Shown: positions 55,545-63,726, numbered from the stretch's first letter. The stretch: DNA of 64,000 nt from Microbacteriaceae bacterium (GCA_031177985.1 JAPSJW010000007.1:62001-126000), one strand, 5' to 3'. Made by a program: numbers and translations. Notes: generated by a model from the letters alone, not told the origin.

Positions 55545-56438
55545 TCAGCGCTTCGTGAGCCGCCAGCCGCCGGTCACGGCGTTCGAGTCGGGGTCGGGCG
55601 CGAACACGGTGCCCGACGAGCGATCGACGTCGCTGCCGCGCAGCGCGACCGTGTCCATGATCCGGTTGATCACCCGGTCGTAGACCCACGGCAGCCCCAG
55701 CTGGAACGGCACGGTGATCCGCTGGGAGACGCCGACGATCTTCTTCGAACGGGGTCGCTCGACGAGACCGACGATGGCCCTCGCGACGCGTCGCGGCGCG
55801 ACGACCGGAGGCAGCGGATGCACTTCGCGCCCCGTGTAGTTGGCGGCGTGCTGATGGATGGGCGTGTCGATGGTCGCCGGCATGACCGTCGAGACCCTGA
55901 TGCCCGACCCTCGGGTCTCGTGCCGGAGGGACTCGGCGAAGCCGAGCAGGGCGTGCTTGCTGGTGAGGTAGGCCGAGACGTAGGGCGTCGCGATCCGCGA
56001 GTAGACCGACCCGACGAACACGATCGCTCCCCCGTCGCTCTGCGACCGCAGCTGAGGGAGCACGGCTCGAGCCCCGTAGATCTGCCCGTGCAGATTCACC
56101 TCGAGGATGCGCCGGAACACGTCGGCAGGCATCTCCTCGAAGCGCCCGAAGCCGTAGAGGGACGCCGCGCCCACCCAGACGTCGATGCGTCCGAACCGCG
56201 CGACCGCCGCGTCGACGAGCTGTTGCATCTGCTCCTCGTCGGCGACATCCGTCTCGACCGCGAGCGCCTCGCCGCCGCGCCTGCGGCACTGCTCGGCCAC
56301 CACCGCGAGGCTCGACGCGCTGCGTGCCGCGAGCACGACCGACGCGCCCTGGTCGGCGAACAGCAGAGCCGTGGCCCGCCCGATCCCACTGGAGGCGCCG
56401 GTGACGACGACGACCGAGCCCGGGCCGATCCGCGTCAC
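55545..56438 (-). CDS. Short-chain dehydrogenase/reductase
   Basis: This 297-residue classical SDR has the cofactor loop TGASSGIG (13-20), NAG-equivalent VGAASLYG, catalytic S144 and Y157/K161 (YLTSK). A C-terminal extension of about 60 residues contains a hydrophobic stretch (FQLGLPWVYDRVINRIMD), which suggests membrane or lipid substrate contact. The substrate is unknown. The GTG start overlaps the DUF2231 stop as GTGA, so both are made together. Confidence 0.88.
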   Translation of the reverse strand: MTRIGPGSVVVVTGASSGIGRATALLFADQGASVVLAARSASSLAVVAEQCRRRGGEALAVETDVADEEQMQQLVDAAVARFGRIDVWVGAASLYGFGRFEEMPADVFRRILEVNLHGQIYGARAVLPQLRSQSDGGAIVFVGSVYSRIATPYVSAYLTSKHALLGFAESLRHETRGSGIRVSTVMPATIDTPIHQHAANYTGREVHPLPPVVAPRRVARAIVGLVERPRSKKIVGVSQRITVPFQLGLPWVYDRVINRIMDTVALRGSDVDRSSGTVFAPDPDSNAVTGGWRLTKR

Positions 56439-56953
56439 TGCTTCGCCCCGGAGTACCCCTCGACCTGGTCGGACTCGTCGGCGACACGCACGCCGTAGTG
56501 GTAGGCCATCTCGCCTCCGAGGAAGCCCGAGAAGCCGATGAGCGCCATGGCGATCAGGCTGAGGATGAAGGCGGGCATGTTCGGCTGATCGACCCCCGCT
56601 CCCAGCCGGAGTCCGAGTCCCACGAGGAAGACGCCCATCGCGGTGAAGTTCGCGATCATGTGCGTCGTCGCCATCTTGCGCACCCGCGTGCCGTGAGCGA
56701 GCTTGCTGTAGTCCATGAGACCGAACATCACGGCCACGAGTGCGCCCACGAGGCCGATCCCGACGAGCCAGGTGGCTCCCAGCGCGAACGGCTCGGGGTC
56801 GTCGGTGAAGAGGGCGAGCAGGTCGAAGACGAGGCTCGCGGTCCAGGCTCCGATCGGCAGTGTGATCGTCACGGCGTGGATCGGATGCCCGTACGGGCCG
56901 GCGAGCAGGCTGCGGGGTCGCTTCGCCTCGCGCAGAGCGGTCTGATCGGTCAT
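56435..56953 (-). CDS. DUF2231 membrane protein
   Basis: This 172-residue protein has four transmembrane helices. The conserved segment GHPIHAVTITLPIGAWTASL (22-41) and GLMDYSKLAHGTRVRK mark the DUF2231 family, which may be heme- or redox-related. Function is unknown. ATG 56953 has GGGAGG before it. TAGCGT (56981-56986 read on the minus strand) is a plausible -10 giving a leader of about 20 bases. It is the first gene of a two-gene operon with the SDR. Confidence 0.85.
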   Translation of the reverse strand: MTDQTALREAKRPRSLLAGPYGHPIHAVTITLPIGAWTASLVFDLLALFTDDPEPFALGATWLVGIGLVGALVAVMFGLMDYSKLAHGTRVRKMATTHMIANFTAMGVFLVGLGLRLGAGVDQPNMPAFILSLIAMALIGFSGFLGGEMAYHYGVRVADESDQVEGYSGAKQ

Positions 56954-57003
56954 GGCGCCTCCCTGGGGTGATCTACTCTCACGCTAGGTCGGGGCTTCCC
57001 CGC

Positions 57004-57033
57004 ATGCGCGGCCCTTGCCGCCAGGCGGCGCAT
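57004..57033 (-). terminator. Hairpin after the methyltransferase gene
   Basis: ATGCGC (57004-57009) pairs with GCGCAT (57028-57033), and GCC/GGC pairs continue inside. It begins 4 bases past the methyltransferase stop on the minus strand. No clear T-run follows, so the terminator call is tentative. Confidence 0.35.
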
Positions 57034-57036
57034 CCG

Positions 57037-57810
57037 CTAGACGGTGACGCCCTTGATCGCCCAAGCCCGTGCGGTCAGGGCGATCGATCCGTCGGCGCGG
57101 CGGGGAAGCTGGGAATCGAGCAGCGAACGGATGCGCTGAGCGCGCTCCTCGTCGAGCGAGGCCAGGTACACGGGGGCGACGCCCGTGCCACCGAGGAACG
57201 GCGCCCAGTAGGCGTCGAAGTCGGGGAACACCGTCGGCACGACGAAGGCGGTCGTCGCCACCGAGGTGAGGCCGGCCGCGCCGAATTCCGCCGCGAGGTC
57301 GCCGGGAGTGCAGAAGGCGTAGCGTTCGCCCTCATCGGGCACGGCGGGGTCGACCTCCGCGGCGGCGTCCCAGAACCGCCTCATGAGCTGCATGCCGTCG
57401 GCGTAGTCCCACACGTAGGCGGCGACGACCCCGCCGCTGCGCACCACCCGTCTTGCCTCTCGCAGCGCCACGGCGCGATCGGGCACGAAGTTGTACACGA
57501 GACCAGCGACCCAGGCGTCGAACGAGTCGTCCTCCTGCGGCAGGTGCTGGGCGTCCGCGAGGCCGAACCGGATGCCCGGGAGACGGTCGTGCGCGATCTC
57601 GAGGAAGCCGTGCGAGGGGTCGACTCCGGTGGGGTCTGCGCCCGACGCGGACAGCACCTCGGTGAGGGCACCGGTGCCGCAGCCCACGTCGAGCACTCGT
57701 GCCCCCGGCGCGAGGTCGAGCCAGGGGACGAACTCTCGCGCGATGAGCCTGCTCCACCGACCGACGTAGGCCTCGTAGGGCTCGCCACCGGCCCACGTCG
57801 CGTCCGCCAT
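57037..57810 (-). CDS. Class I SAM-dependent methyltransferase
   Basis: This 257-residue methyltransferase has motif I VLDVGCGTG (39-47), the acidic ribose contact GVDPSHGFL, motif II-like VRSGGVVAAYVWDY, and a C-terminal substrate region. The sequence is of the UbiE/small-molecule type; the acceptor is unknown. ATG 57810 sits seven bases after TAGGGT, so the mRNA is probably leaderless. That -10 overlaps the last codons of the mug-like gene upstream. Confidence 0.88.
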   Translation of the reverse strand: MADATWAGGEPYEAYVGRWSRLIAREFVPWLDLAPGARVLDVGCGTGALTEVLSASGADPTGVDPSHGFLEIAHDRLPGIRFGLADAQHLPQEDDSFDAWVAGLVYNFVPDRAVALREARRVVRSGGVVAAYVWDYADGMQLMRRFWDAAAEVDPAVPDEGERYAFCTPGDLAAEFGAAGLTSVATTAFVVPTVFPDFDAYWAPFLGGTGVAPVYLASLDEERAQRIRSLLDSQLPRRADGSIALTARAWAIKGVTV

Positions 57811-57817
57811 GCCGGCG

Positions 57818-57823
57818 ACCCTA
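57818..57823 (-). promoter_or_regulatory. -10 element TAGGGT for the methyltransferase gene (leaderless)
   Basis: TAGGGT on the minus strand lies seven bases before ATG 57810. It contains the stop codon of the preceding mug-like gene. Confidence 0.55.
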
Positions 57824-58402
57824 CTCCTGCCCCTCCGGGTGAAGCACCCCCGCCTCTCGAGCGGGGCCGGCGTAGGCAGCCGAGAGGGTCGCGACGGTGT
57901 CGTGTGCGTTCAGGCCGCTCGGATTCGGGACGACCCAGAGGGCGGCGCCGGCGATGCTCTCATCCTGTCGCCCGGCGCGCGCCTTCGGACGCGCGAATGC
58001 CGCGCGGTACGCGGTGATGCCCACCACCGCGACCACGGAGGGCTTCCACTGCGCGACGTTCCTCTCCAGCCGCAGCGACCCCTCCCGCAGCTCGGACCGC
58101 GACAGCTCGTCGGCCCTGGCGGTCGCCCGGTTGACGAGATTCGTGATGCCGAGGCCGCGCTCGATGAACGCGGCGCGCTCTGCATCCGTGAAGCCGGCGG
58201 CGAAGTCGGGCAGCCGGTCGAGGATGCCCGCCGCGACGAGCGCCGGATAGAAGCGGTTGCCCGGATGCGCGAACGGTGTGTCGGTCGCGGCGGTCCAGAG
58301 CCCGGGGTTGATGCCGACGAACAGCAGCCGCAGGCCCGGCCCGACGAGCGGCGGGATGGCACGGTCGCGGAAGGTCTCGAGCTCGGCGCGGGTGAAGCCC
58401 AT
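57821..58402 (-). CDS. mug: G/U-mismatch-specific uracil-DNA glycosylase (Mug/TDG family)
   Basis: This base-excision repair enzyme removes uracil or thymine from mismatches with guanine. The 193-residue protein has motif 1 GINPG (30-34, LLFVGINPGLW) with the water-activating N32, the central HPGNRFYPAL, and motif 3 VPNPSGLN. ATG 58402 shares its first base with the stop of the HhH gene (TGATG), so translation is coupled. The pairing of two glycosylase-type genes suggests related repair functions. Confidence 0.9.
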   Translation of the reverse strand: MGFTRAELETFRDRAIPPLVGPGLRLLFVGINPGLWTAATDTPFAHPGNRFYPALVAAGILDRLPDFAAGFTDAERAAFIERGLGITNLVNRATARADELSRSELREGSLRLERNVAQWKPSVVAVVGITAYRAAFARPKARAGRQDESIAGAALWVVPNPSGLNAHDTVATLSAAYAGPAREAGVLHPEGQE

Positions 58403-58977
58403 CAGCCCTTCTTCGCGGCGGCTTTCGCCGCACGCTTCGTCTCCCGCACCTTCGTGAGCGAGTCGGGGTCGACGATGTCGGCGACAGAGCGGTAGCTGCC
58501 CTCCTCGCCGTAGCTTCCCGCCGCCTCGCGCCAGCCGGCCCCTGTGAACCCGTACTGCTTGCCGAGCAGCGCGAGGAAGATCTTCGCCTTCTGCTCGCCG
58601 AAGCCCGGCAGCGCCTTCAAGCGCTTCAGCACCTCGGGGCCGTCCGGGTCCCCGTCGGTCCAGATCGCCTCGGCGCGCCCGTCCCATCGCTCGACGAGCT
58701 CGGAGCAGAGCGCCTGGATGCGGCCAGCCATCGAGCCCGGGTACCGGTGGACGGCAGGCGGGGTGCGGCACACCTCGACGAACGCCTCGGGGTCGTGTTC
58801 CGCGATAGCACGCGCGTCGAAGGACCCCAGCCGCTGCCGGATCTTCTCGGGACCCGCGAACGCCGTCTCCATCGCGACCTGCTGATCGAGGAGCATGCCG
58901 ACGAGCAGCGCGAGCGGATCGGTCGAGAGCAGGCGATCGGCGTCGGCCTCGCCGGTGATGTGCAGTGCGGGCGTCAT
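58402..58977 (-). CDS. HhH-GPD-type base-excision-repair-like protein
   Basis: This 191-residue helical protein has a helix-hairpin-helix (about 119-141, KALPGFGEQKAKIFLALLGK) and the N-terminal LLVGMLLDQQVAMETAF segment found in the actinobacterial HhH-GPD family. The usual catalytic aspartate in a VDxH motif after the hairpin is not visible; YRSVADIVD lies instead. Glycosylase activity is therefore uncertain. A Lys/Ala-rich tail could bind DNA. ATG 58977 is preceded at seven bases by CAGAAT (58985-58990). Confidence 0.85.
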   Translation of the reverse strand: MTPALHITGEADADRLLSTDPLALLVGMLLDQQVAMETAFAGPEKIRQRLGSFDARAIAEHDPEAFVEVCRTPPAVHRYPGSMAGRIQALCSELVERWDGRAEAIWTDGDPDGPEVLKRLKALPGFGEQKAKIFLALLGKQYGFTGAGWREAAGSYGEEGSYRSVADIVDPDSLTKVRETKRAAKAAAKKG

Positions 58978-58997
58978 GCTCTCGATTCTGCCAGCGC

Positions 58998-59003
58998 TAC
59001 CGT
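58998..59003 (+). promoter_or_regulatory. -10 element TACCGT for the YchJ gene
   Basis: TACCGT lies six bases before ATG 59010. It is divergent from the HhH gene only 32 bases away, so the two promoters are back to back. Confidence 0.55.
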
Positions 59004-59009
59004 CGAAGG

Positions 59010-59411
59010 ATGCTGCTGCCCGAGAACGCGCGCTGCCCGTGCCTGAGCGGCCTCCCGTACGGCGAGTGCTGCGCTCCGCTGCACCGCGGCGAGCGGGTCG
59101 CCCCGACCGCCGAGCAGCTCATGCGCTCGCGCTTCTCGGCGTTCGCCGTCGGCGACGCGGCGTACCTGCTGCTCACCTGGCATCCGACGACGCGGCCCGC
59201 ATCGCTCGAGGTCGACGAGCGGATGCGGTGGTACCGCCTCGACATCGTCGCCACGGTGCGCGGCGGCCCGCTCGACACTCGCGGAGAGGTCGAGTTCGCG
59301 GCGCACTGGCGCACTCCCGACGACCGGGGCGTGCAGCGGGAGCGGAGCGCCTTCGTGCGCGAGGGCGGACGCTGGTTCTACCTCGACGCCCCCGGCCAAC
59401 GGCAGGGCTGA
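59010..59411 (+). CDS. ychJ: YchJ-family (UPF0225) SEC-C/NTF2-like protein
   Basis: The 133-residue protein opens with a zinc-binding cysteine cluster, CPCLSGLPYGECCAPLHRGE, of the SEC-C type. It continues into an NTF2-like YchJ domain (about 35-130) with SAEQLMRSRFSAF-like text (EQLMRSRFSAFAVGD) and WHPTTRP. Function is unknown in the family. It is convergent with the winged-helix gene, with stops one base apart. Confidence 0.9.
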   Translation: MLLPENARCPCLSGLPYGECCAPLHRGERVAPTAEQLMRSRFSAFAVGDAAYLLLTWHPTTRPASLEVDERMRWYRLDIVATVRGGPLDTRGEVEFAAHWRTPDDRGVQRERSAFVREGGRWFYLDAPGQRQG

Positions 59412-59412
59412 C

Positions 59413-59733
59413 TCAGTCCTGTGCCGCAGCCAGCAGCCCTCGCGCCTGGGCGAGCAGCACGGACCCGTCGATGGAGAGCAGGATGCGTCCATCGTCATCC
59501 CGGTCCACCCAGCCGAGCTTGCGGAGCGGCTGGATCGCGCGGACCAGTTCGGACGCGGGCACCGCCAGCTCCTCGGCGAGGTCGGCGCGGCCGCGCGGCT
59601 CGGTGCCGATGGAGGCGAGGAGTCCGAAGGTGTCGAGCGACAGCCCGACCGGAGCCAGGAGATCACCCACCCGCTTGCGCAGCCGGGCATGGTCGAGGAA
59701 AGCGGCGTGGGCGTCGACGACGGACGAGGTCAT
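59413..59733 (-). CDS. Small winged-helix (MarR-like) regulator
   Basis: This 106-residue protein has a winged helix (about 22-95), with DTFGLLASIGTEPRGRADLA, ELAVPASELVRAIQPLRKLG and a DRDDDGRILLSIDG wing. It resembles MarR-type regulators but is shorter than the usual 140 residues because the flanking dimerisation helices are reduced. Targets are unknown. ATG 59733 sits six bases after TAGCGT. Confidence 0.75.
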   Translation of the reverse strand: MTSSVVDAHAAFLDHARLRKRVGDLLAPVGLSLDTFGLLASIGTEPRGRADLAEELAVPASELVRAIQPLRKLGWVDRDDDGRILLSIDGSVLLAQARGLLAAAQD

Positions 59734-59739
59734 GCCTCC

Positions 59740-59745
59740 ACGCTA
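59740..59745 (-). promoter_or_regulatory. -10 element TAGCGT for the winged-helix gene
   Basis: TAGCGT on the minus strand is six bases before ATG 59733. The spacer GGAGGC would be a ribosome-binding site only if transcription began earlier. Confidence 0.55.
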
Positions 59746-59792
59746 AGCGCGTCGGCCTACGGCTGTCTGCGCGTTCTCTCTCGCCGGCGCCG

Positions 59793-60437
59793 CTACACCA
59801 GCCGGCGCAGCAGCTCCTCGGGACTGACACCTGCCTCGCGGGCGCGGCGCGTCAGGCGGGTGTGCTCCTCGTCGGTCAGCCGCAGCACGACCTCCCGCAG
59901 GGGCGGTTCCTGGTCGTCGAAGTCGAAAAGGGCGGTCTCCGCAGGCACCGTGACCCTGATCGGGGATCGGGAGACCGTGCCGAAGCCCGGCCCGGTGTCG
60001 GGGTCGCGGCCCTGCTGGAACGCGGTTGCGGCGGCGCGCGCCCGCGCATCCGCCGCCTCGTTGAGCACGTGCCCGACGTGGCCCTTGACCCACTCGAAGC
60101 GGTAGCGCCTTCCCTGGATCGCCTCGTCGAGCTCGCGCATCAGGTCGACGTTGAGCACCGCGGAGCCGTCGCGCTTGCGCCAGCCCTTCGCCTTCCAGCC
60201 GGGCATCCACTTGGTGATCGAGTTGATCGCATACTGGCTGTCGCAGAGCACCAGCAGGTCATCGTCGATGCCCTCGGTGGCACGGAACAGCTCGAGCACG
60301 GCTTTGAGCTCGCCCATGTTGTTGGTGCCGTGCTTCCAGCCGCCCGCCGCCCAGCGGTCGTCGTCGATGTACCAGGCCCAGCCCGCGGGTCCGGGGTTGC
60401 CGAGCGCGGATCCGTCGGCGGCAGCGGTGAGAGTCAC
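59793..60437 (-). CDS. rnhA: Ribonuclease H (RNase HI type) with C-terminal extension
   Basis: RNase HI cleaves RNA in RNA-DNA hybrids. The catalytic residues D8, E43, D66 and D130, with H120 in the flexible loop (VKGHVGHVLNEAAD), are all present. The catalytic domain spans about 1-145. A further 70 residues (about 146-214) are an unusual tail that ends in a short helical motif, LTDEEHTRLTRRAREAGVSP, like a ribbon-helix-helix or adapter segment. GTG 60437 lies six bases after TACGAT. Confidence 0.92.
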   Translation of the reverse strand: MTLTAAADGSALGNPGPAGWAWYIDDDRWAAGGWKHGTNNMGELKAVLELFRATEGIDDDLLVLCDSQYAINSITKWMPGWKAKGWRKRDGSAVLNVDLMRELDEAIQGRRYRFEWVKGHVGHVLNEAADARARAAATAFQQGRDPDTGPGFGTVSRSPIRVTVPAETALFDFDDQEPPLREVVLRLTDEEHTRLTRRAREAGVSPEELLRRLV

Positions 60438-60443
60438 CGGTCC

Positions 60444-60449
60444 ATCGTA
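60444..60449 (-). promoter_or_regulatory. -10 element TACGAT for rnhA (leaderless)
   Basis: TACGAT on the minus strand lies six bases before GTG 60437, with GGACCG between and no ribosome-binding site. Confidence 0.6.
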
Positions 60450-60465
60450 GGGAGGGCAGCGGACG

Positions 60466-61263
60466 TCACGGACGCACGTCCGCCGCCGCGACGGCGACGA
60501 ACCGCAGGTGGGCGTCGAGGTCGTCCGCGTCAGCGACGACGGCGCGGAGCACCAGCTCGTCGACCGCCGATCGGTAGCGCAGGGCGTTCCCCGCGATCGC
60601 GCTCGTCAGCGTCGTGTCGAGCGGGTCGAAGCCGTGACGCTCGAAGTTGGCGGCGTAAGCGGGCACCGCGGCGTAACGCTCGGCCTCCCGTTCGAGGGCG
60701 GGCCTCGCGCCGGCGTCGACGATCGTGCGCACGTAGAGGGTGGCCCGGGGACGCGGCCGGCCCGCCGCGGCCCGGTGCAGCTCGTCGCGCTGCTCGGCGG
60801 CGAGACCCGGCGGCAGCCAGTTGAGCAGCACGCCGTCGGCCTCCTCCGCCGCCAGCCGGCGCATCCGCGGGCCGAGCGCCCCCACCACGACCTCGGCCTG
60901 GGTCCGTTCCCGCAGCAGGAGGATGGCGTCGCGCACCCGAGCGAGCGATCCGGCGCCGCCCGCGCCGGCGCCGAGGCCGAGAACGAGGCGCTGCTGCGGC
61001 AGCCCTGCGAGCGACGAGGCGATCTGCTCGACCGGACGGCGGTCGAGCGGCAGGACCCCGGCTCCCAGACGGATGCGGTCGGTCGCCTCGCCCGCAGCAC
61101 GCAGCGCCGCGAGGGCGGCGCCGTGAGGGGTGTCGTTCACCCACAGCGCCGCGAAGCCGGTGCGTTCCGCCTCGACCGCGACCCGGGCGATCGCCGAGGC
61201 GCCGAGGGACGCGGCGACGCCGATCGAGACCTCGCCGACGGCGCTCGAGTCGTCGCCTGTCAG
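60466..61263 (-). CDS. LLM-type flavin oxidoreductase, probable CTG start
   Basis: This 265-residue TIM-barrel protein is of the luciferase-like monooxygenase (often F420-dependent) family. It has [63 protein letters not shown] and an [11 protein letters not shown] strand. The first beta strand begins only about 15 residues after the rlmN stop, and no ATG, GTG or TTG exists in frame there. The first such codon would delete strand one. A CTG at 61263 overlaps the rlmN stop as CTGA and has GGTGAG upstream, so it is taken as the start. The substrate is unknown. Confidence 0.8.
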   Translation of the reverse strand: MTGDDSSAVGEVSIGVAASLGASAIARVAVEAERTGFAALWVNDTPHGAALAALRAAGEATDRIRLGAGVLPLDRRPVEQIASSLAGLPQQRLVLGLGAGAGGAGSLARVRDAILLLRERTQAEVVVGALGPRMRRLAAEEADGVLLNWLPPGLAAEQRDELHRAAAGRPRPRATLYVRTIVDAGARPALEREAERYAAVPAYAANFERHGFDPLDTTLTSAIAGNALRYRSAVDELVLRAVVADADDLDAHLRFVAVAAADVRP

Positions 61264-62525
61264 GACGCGCTCACCGCATCCGCAGCAGCGAGCTGGCCGC
61301 AGGCGCCGTCGATCTCCTTGCCGCGGGTGTCGCGCAGTGTCGTGGGAACCCCCGCGACGATGAGACGCCGCACGAACTCGTCGGCGACGTCGGGGTCGGA
61401 TGCCGTCCACACGGAGCCGGGGGTCGGGTTCAGCGGGATGGGGTTCACGTGCACCCAGCCGCGACCGCGCTCGTTGAGCTTCTCGGCGAGGAGGTCGGCG
61501 CGCCATCCGTGGTCGTTCATGTCCTTGATCAGCGCGTACTCGATCGAGACTCGTCGCCCCGTCGCCTCGAAGTATGCCCGGGCGGCGTCGAGCGCCTCGT
61601 CGACCTTCCAGCGCGAGTTCACCGGGATGAGCTCGTCACGCAGCTGGTCGTCGGGCGCGTGCAGCGACAGCGCGAAGGTCACCGGGATCTTCTCCTCGGC
61701 GAGCTTGTGGATCGCGGGAACGAGCCCGACCGTCGACACCGTGATGTGGCGGGCGCTCATGCCGAGCCCTGCGGGCTGCGGCGTCGTCATGATGCGCACC
61801 GCGTCGATGACCCGCTTGTAGTTGGCGAGCGGCTCGCCCATCCCCATGAAGACGATGTTCGTGACCCGCTCCTTCGGCGAGTTCTTGAGCTCGCCGTTCG
61901 CGAGGGCGCGGTTCGCGCGCACGATCTGGTCGATGATCTCGCCCGTGGAGAGGTTGCGGGTGAGACCCGCCTGACCGGTGGCGCAGAACGGGCAGTTCAT
62001 GCCGCATCCGGCCTGCGACGAGATGCACAGGGTGACGCGCTCGGGGTACCGCATGAGCACGGACTCGACGAGCGCCCCATCGTGAAGCCGCCAGAGGAAC
62101 TTGATCGTGTCGCCGTTGTCGGTGGTGAGCCGGCGGGCCTCGGTCAGCAGCGGCGGCAGCATCCCCGCGACGAGTTCCTCGCGACCCGCGGCCGGCAGGT
62201 CGGTCATCTCGGCGGGATCGCTCGTGTAGTGCGAGAAGTAGTGCGCGGTGAGCTGCTTGGCACGGAACGCGGGCAGCCCGAGCTCCTTCATCTTCGCGGC
62301 GCGCTCCTCAGCCGACAGGTCGGCGAGGTGCACGGGGGGCTTGCCGCGCTTCGGGGAGGCGAACTGCAGCAGAGGGCGACCCGTCGCATCCGTCTTCTGC
62401 TGCCAGCCCTCGGTGCGGGGGCGTACCTGGCGCTGCTCGCGCTCCGGCCGCTCCGCCTCGTCGCGATCGCGCAGCACAGCGGCGGAGGGCTCGCGCACCT
62501 CGGTGATCGGCGGGAAGTCGGGCAT
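61260..62525 (-). CDS. rlmN: 23S rRNA (adenine2503-C2) methyltransferase RlmN
   Basis: This radical-SAM enzyme methylates A2503 of 23S rRNA (and A37 of some tRNAs). The 421-residue protein has the 4Fe-4S motif CGMNCPFC (C174, C178, C181), [22 protein letters not shown] and the C-terminal methyl-carrying cysteine C409 (GACGQL). An N-terminal Arg/Glu-rich extension of about 40 residues precedes the domain. ATG 62525 lies six bases after TACCCT. Its stop overlaps the oxidoreductase CTG. Confidence 0.95.
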   Translation of the reverse strand: MPDFPPITEVREPSAAVLRDRDEAERPEREQRQVRPRTEGWQQKTDATGRPLLQFASPKRGKPPVHLADLSAEERAAKMKELGLPAFRAKQLTAHYFSHYTSDPAEMTDLPAAGREELVAGMLPPLLTEARRLTTDNGDTIKFLWRLHDGALVESVLMRYPERVTLCISSQAGCGMNCPFCATGQAGLTRNLSTGEIIDQIVRANRALANGELKNSPKERVTNIVFMGMGEPLANYKRVIDAVRIMTTPQPAGLGMSARHITVSTVGLVPAIHKLAEEKIPVTFALSLHAPDDQLRDELIPVNSRWKVDEALDAARAYFEATGRRVSIEYALIKDMNDHGWRADLLAEKLNERGRGWVHVNPIPLNPTPGSVWTASDPDVADEFVRRLIVAGVPTTLRDTRGKEIDGACGQLAAADAVSAS

Positions 62526-62531
62526 CCGTCA

Positions 62532-62537
62532 AGGGTA
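62532..62537 (-). promoter_or_regulatory. -10 element TACCCT for rlmN (leaderless)
   Basis: TACCCT on the minus strand lies six bases before ATG 62525, with TGACGG between. Confidence 0.6.
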
Positions 62538-62579
62538 CCGGGTTCGGCCTGTCGCACGCCGGAGATCCGGCACCGTCGC

Positions 62580-62585
62580 TACGAT
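62580..62585 (+). promoter_or_regulatory. -10 element TACGAT for the Rho_N-like gene
   Basis: TACGAT predicts a start near 62592 and a leader of about 18 bases carrying AAAGGAC before ATG 62610. Confidence 0.45.
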
Positions 62586-62609
62586 GGGCGCCCCGATGAA
62601 AGGACGAGC

Positions 62610-63212
62610 ATGGCCAAGGATTCGAGCCGCAAGACGCTGCGTGACCGCCTCGAGAAGGCCCGGAAGGCGCTCAAGCGGCTGACCTCCCAGCAGCGTGGAC
62701 TCGATCGGGAGGCCGCGAAGAAGCAGCGTGCCGCCGACAAGGCCGCGAAGGATGCCGCACGCGCCGCCGAGGATGCCGCCAAGGCCGGCCAGGCGGCCGA
62801 TGCCCACTCCGCGCGCGTCGCCTCGGCCGAGCAGGCCGTGACTGATGTCGAGGTGCAGCTGGATCCGAAGCGCGCCAAGGAGGTGCGGAAGGCCGCGGCG
62901 GCTGCGAAGAAGCGCGAGGACGCCGCGAAGAAGAAGGCGCGACCGGCCGCCTCCCCTTCGCCCGAGGTCGTCGAGGCCGCCGCCATCGAGGAGCCCGAGC
63001 CGGTCGAGGCCGCGTCGATCGAGGCACCTGAGCAGCCTGAGCTCGCCGAGGCGGAGCCGGACCCGGCGCCCGCCTCTCCCCCGGTCGCCGACGCGTCCGA
63101 GGTGCCGGATGCGGGTTGGACCGTGGTCCGCCTGCGGGCCCTCGCGCGCGAGCGCGGCATCACCGGGATCTCGCGGCTGACGAAGGACCAGCTTCTCGAG
63201 CGGCTCCGCTAG
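62610..63212 (+). CDS. Charged helical protein with C-terminal Rho_N/SAP-like domain
   Basis: The 200-residue protein has a Lys/Arg/Ala-rich coiled-coil N-terminus (about 1-115, KTLRDRLEKARKALKRLTSQ, repeated AAKKQRAADKAAKDAAR). An acidic Pro/Glu/Ala linker (about 116-170) leads to a short C-terminal helical domain, GWTVVRLRALARERGITGIS, with RLTKDQLLERLR. That domain matches the Rho N-terminal/SAP-like nucleic-acid-binding fold. Nucleoid or RNA association is inferred; the function is unknown. Its TAG shares the CTAG palindrome with the convergent membrane-protein stop. Confidence 0.78.
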   Translation: MAKDSSRKTLRDRLEKARKALKRLTSQQRGLDREAAKKQRAADKAAKDAARAAEDAAKAGQAADAHSARVASAEQAVTDVEVQLDPKRAKEVRKAAAAAKKREDAAKKKARPAASPSPEVVEAAAIEEPEPVEAASIEAPEQPELAEAEPDPAPASPPVADASEVPDAGWTVVRLRALARERGITGISRLTKDQLLERLR

Positions 63213-63670
63213 ACCGCGGACGGCAGCTTCTGCTGCTGCCGCCACTGCGCCCGGACGGCGAACCAGCGGTTCGACGGCGGCAGGAAGAGCAGCACGATCG
63301 TCGCGACGCTCGGAAGGGCCACGAGCGGGTTCAGCTCGCCGTCGCTGAGGAAGAACCCGAACGCGATGCCTGTGACGAGGACCGCGGCGAGCACGAAACG
63401 CGCCCAGCCGTACCCACGGGCGAGCGCCACGATGAGCATGATCACACCGGCCACGGCGGCGAGGATGATCAGCGCGGCGACGACGCCGACCATGCCCCAC
63501 CCAGGCTCCCCACCGGCGCCCGCGAACACGGTCATGAACACCGCGGCGAAGACGAGCAGCGCGATGATGCCGACAGCGGCGAGGATCGCGAGAGCGACCG
63601 CGATCCCCGTCACGGGCGGCATCGACGGACGGGACGCGGCGGCAGGCGGAGCGTACTGGGGCTCGGACAT
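63209..63670 (-). CDS. Small multi-pass membrane protein
   Basis: The 153-residue protein has four hydrophobic helices (about 22-52, 57-83, 88-107 and 114-131). The cytoplasmic N-terminus is Pro/Ala-rich and the C-terminus is basic. I do not recognise a functional family. ATG 63670 is six bases after TAGCGT, a probable leaderless start. It ends tail to tail with the Rho_N-like gene, the two stop codons overlapping by 4 bases at CTAG. Confidence 0.75.
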   Translation of the reverse strand: MSEPQYAPPAAASRPSMPPVTGIAVALAILAAVGIIALLVFAAVFMTVFAGAGGEPGWGMVGVVAALIILAAVAGVIMLIVALARGYGWARFVLAAVLVTGIAFGFFLSDGELNPLVALPSVATIVLLFLPPSNRWFAVRAQWRQQQKLPSAV

Positions 63671-63676
63671 GGTCTG

Positions 63677-63682
63677 ACGCTA
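63677..63682 (-). promoter_or_regulatory. -10 element TAGCGT for the small membrane-protein gene (leaderless)
   Basis: TAGCGT on the minus strand is six bases before ATG 63670, with CAGACC between and no ribosome-binding site. Confidence 0.6.
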
Positions 63683-63726
63683 GCGCGGCGTGGCGGTGGA
63701 CGGCATGCGGTCGCCCCGGCCGGACC

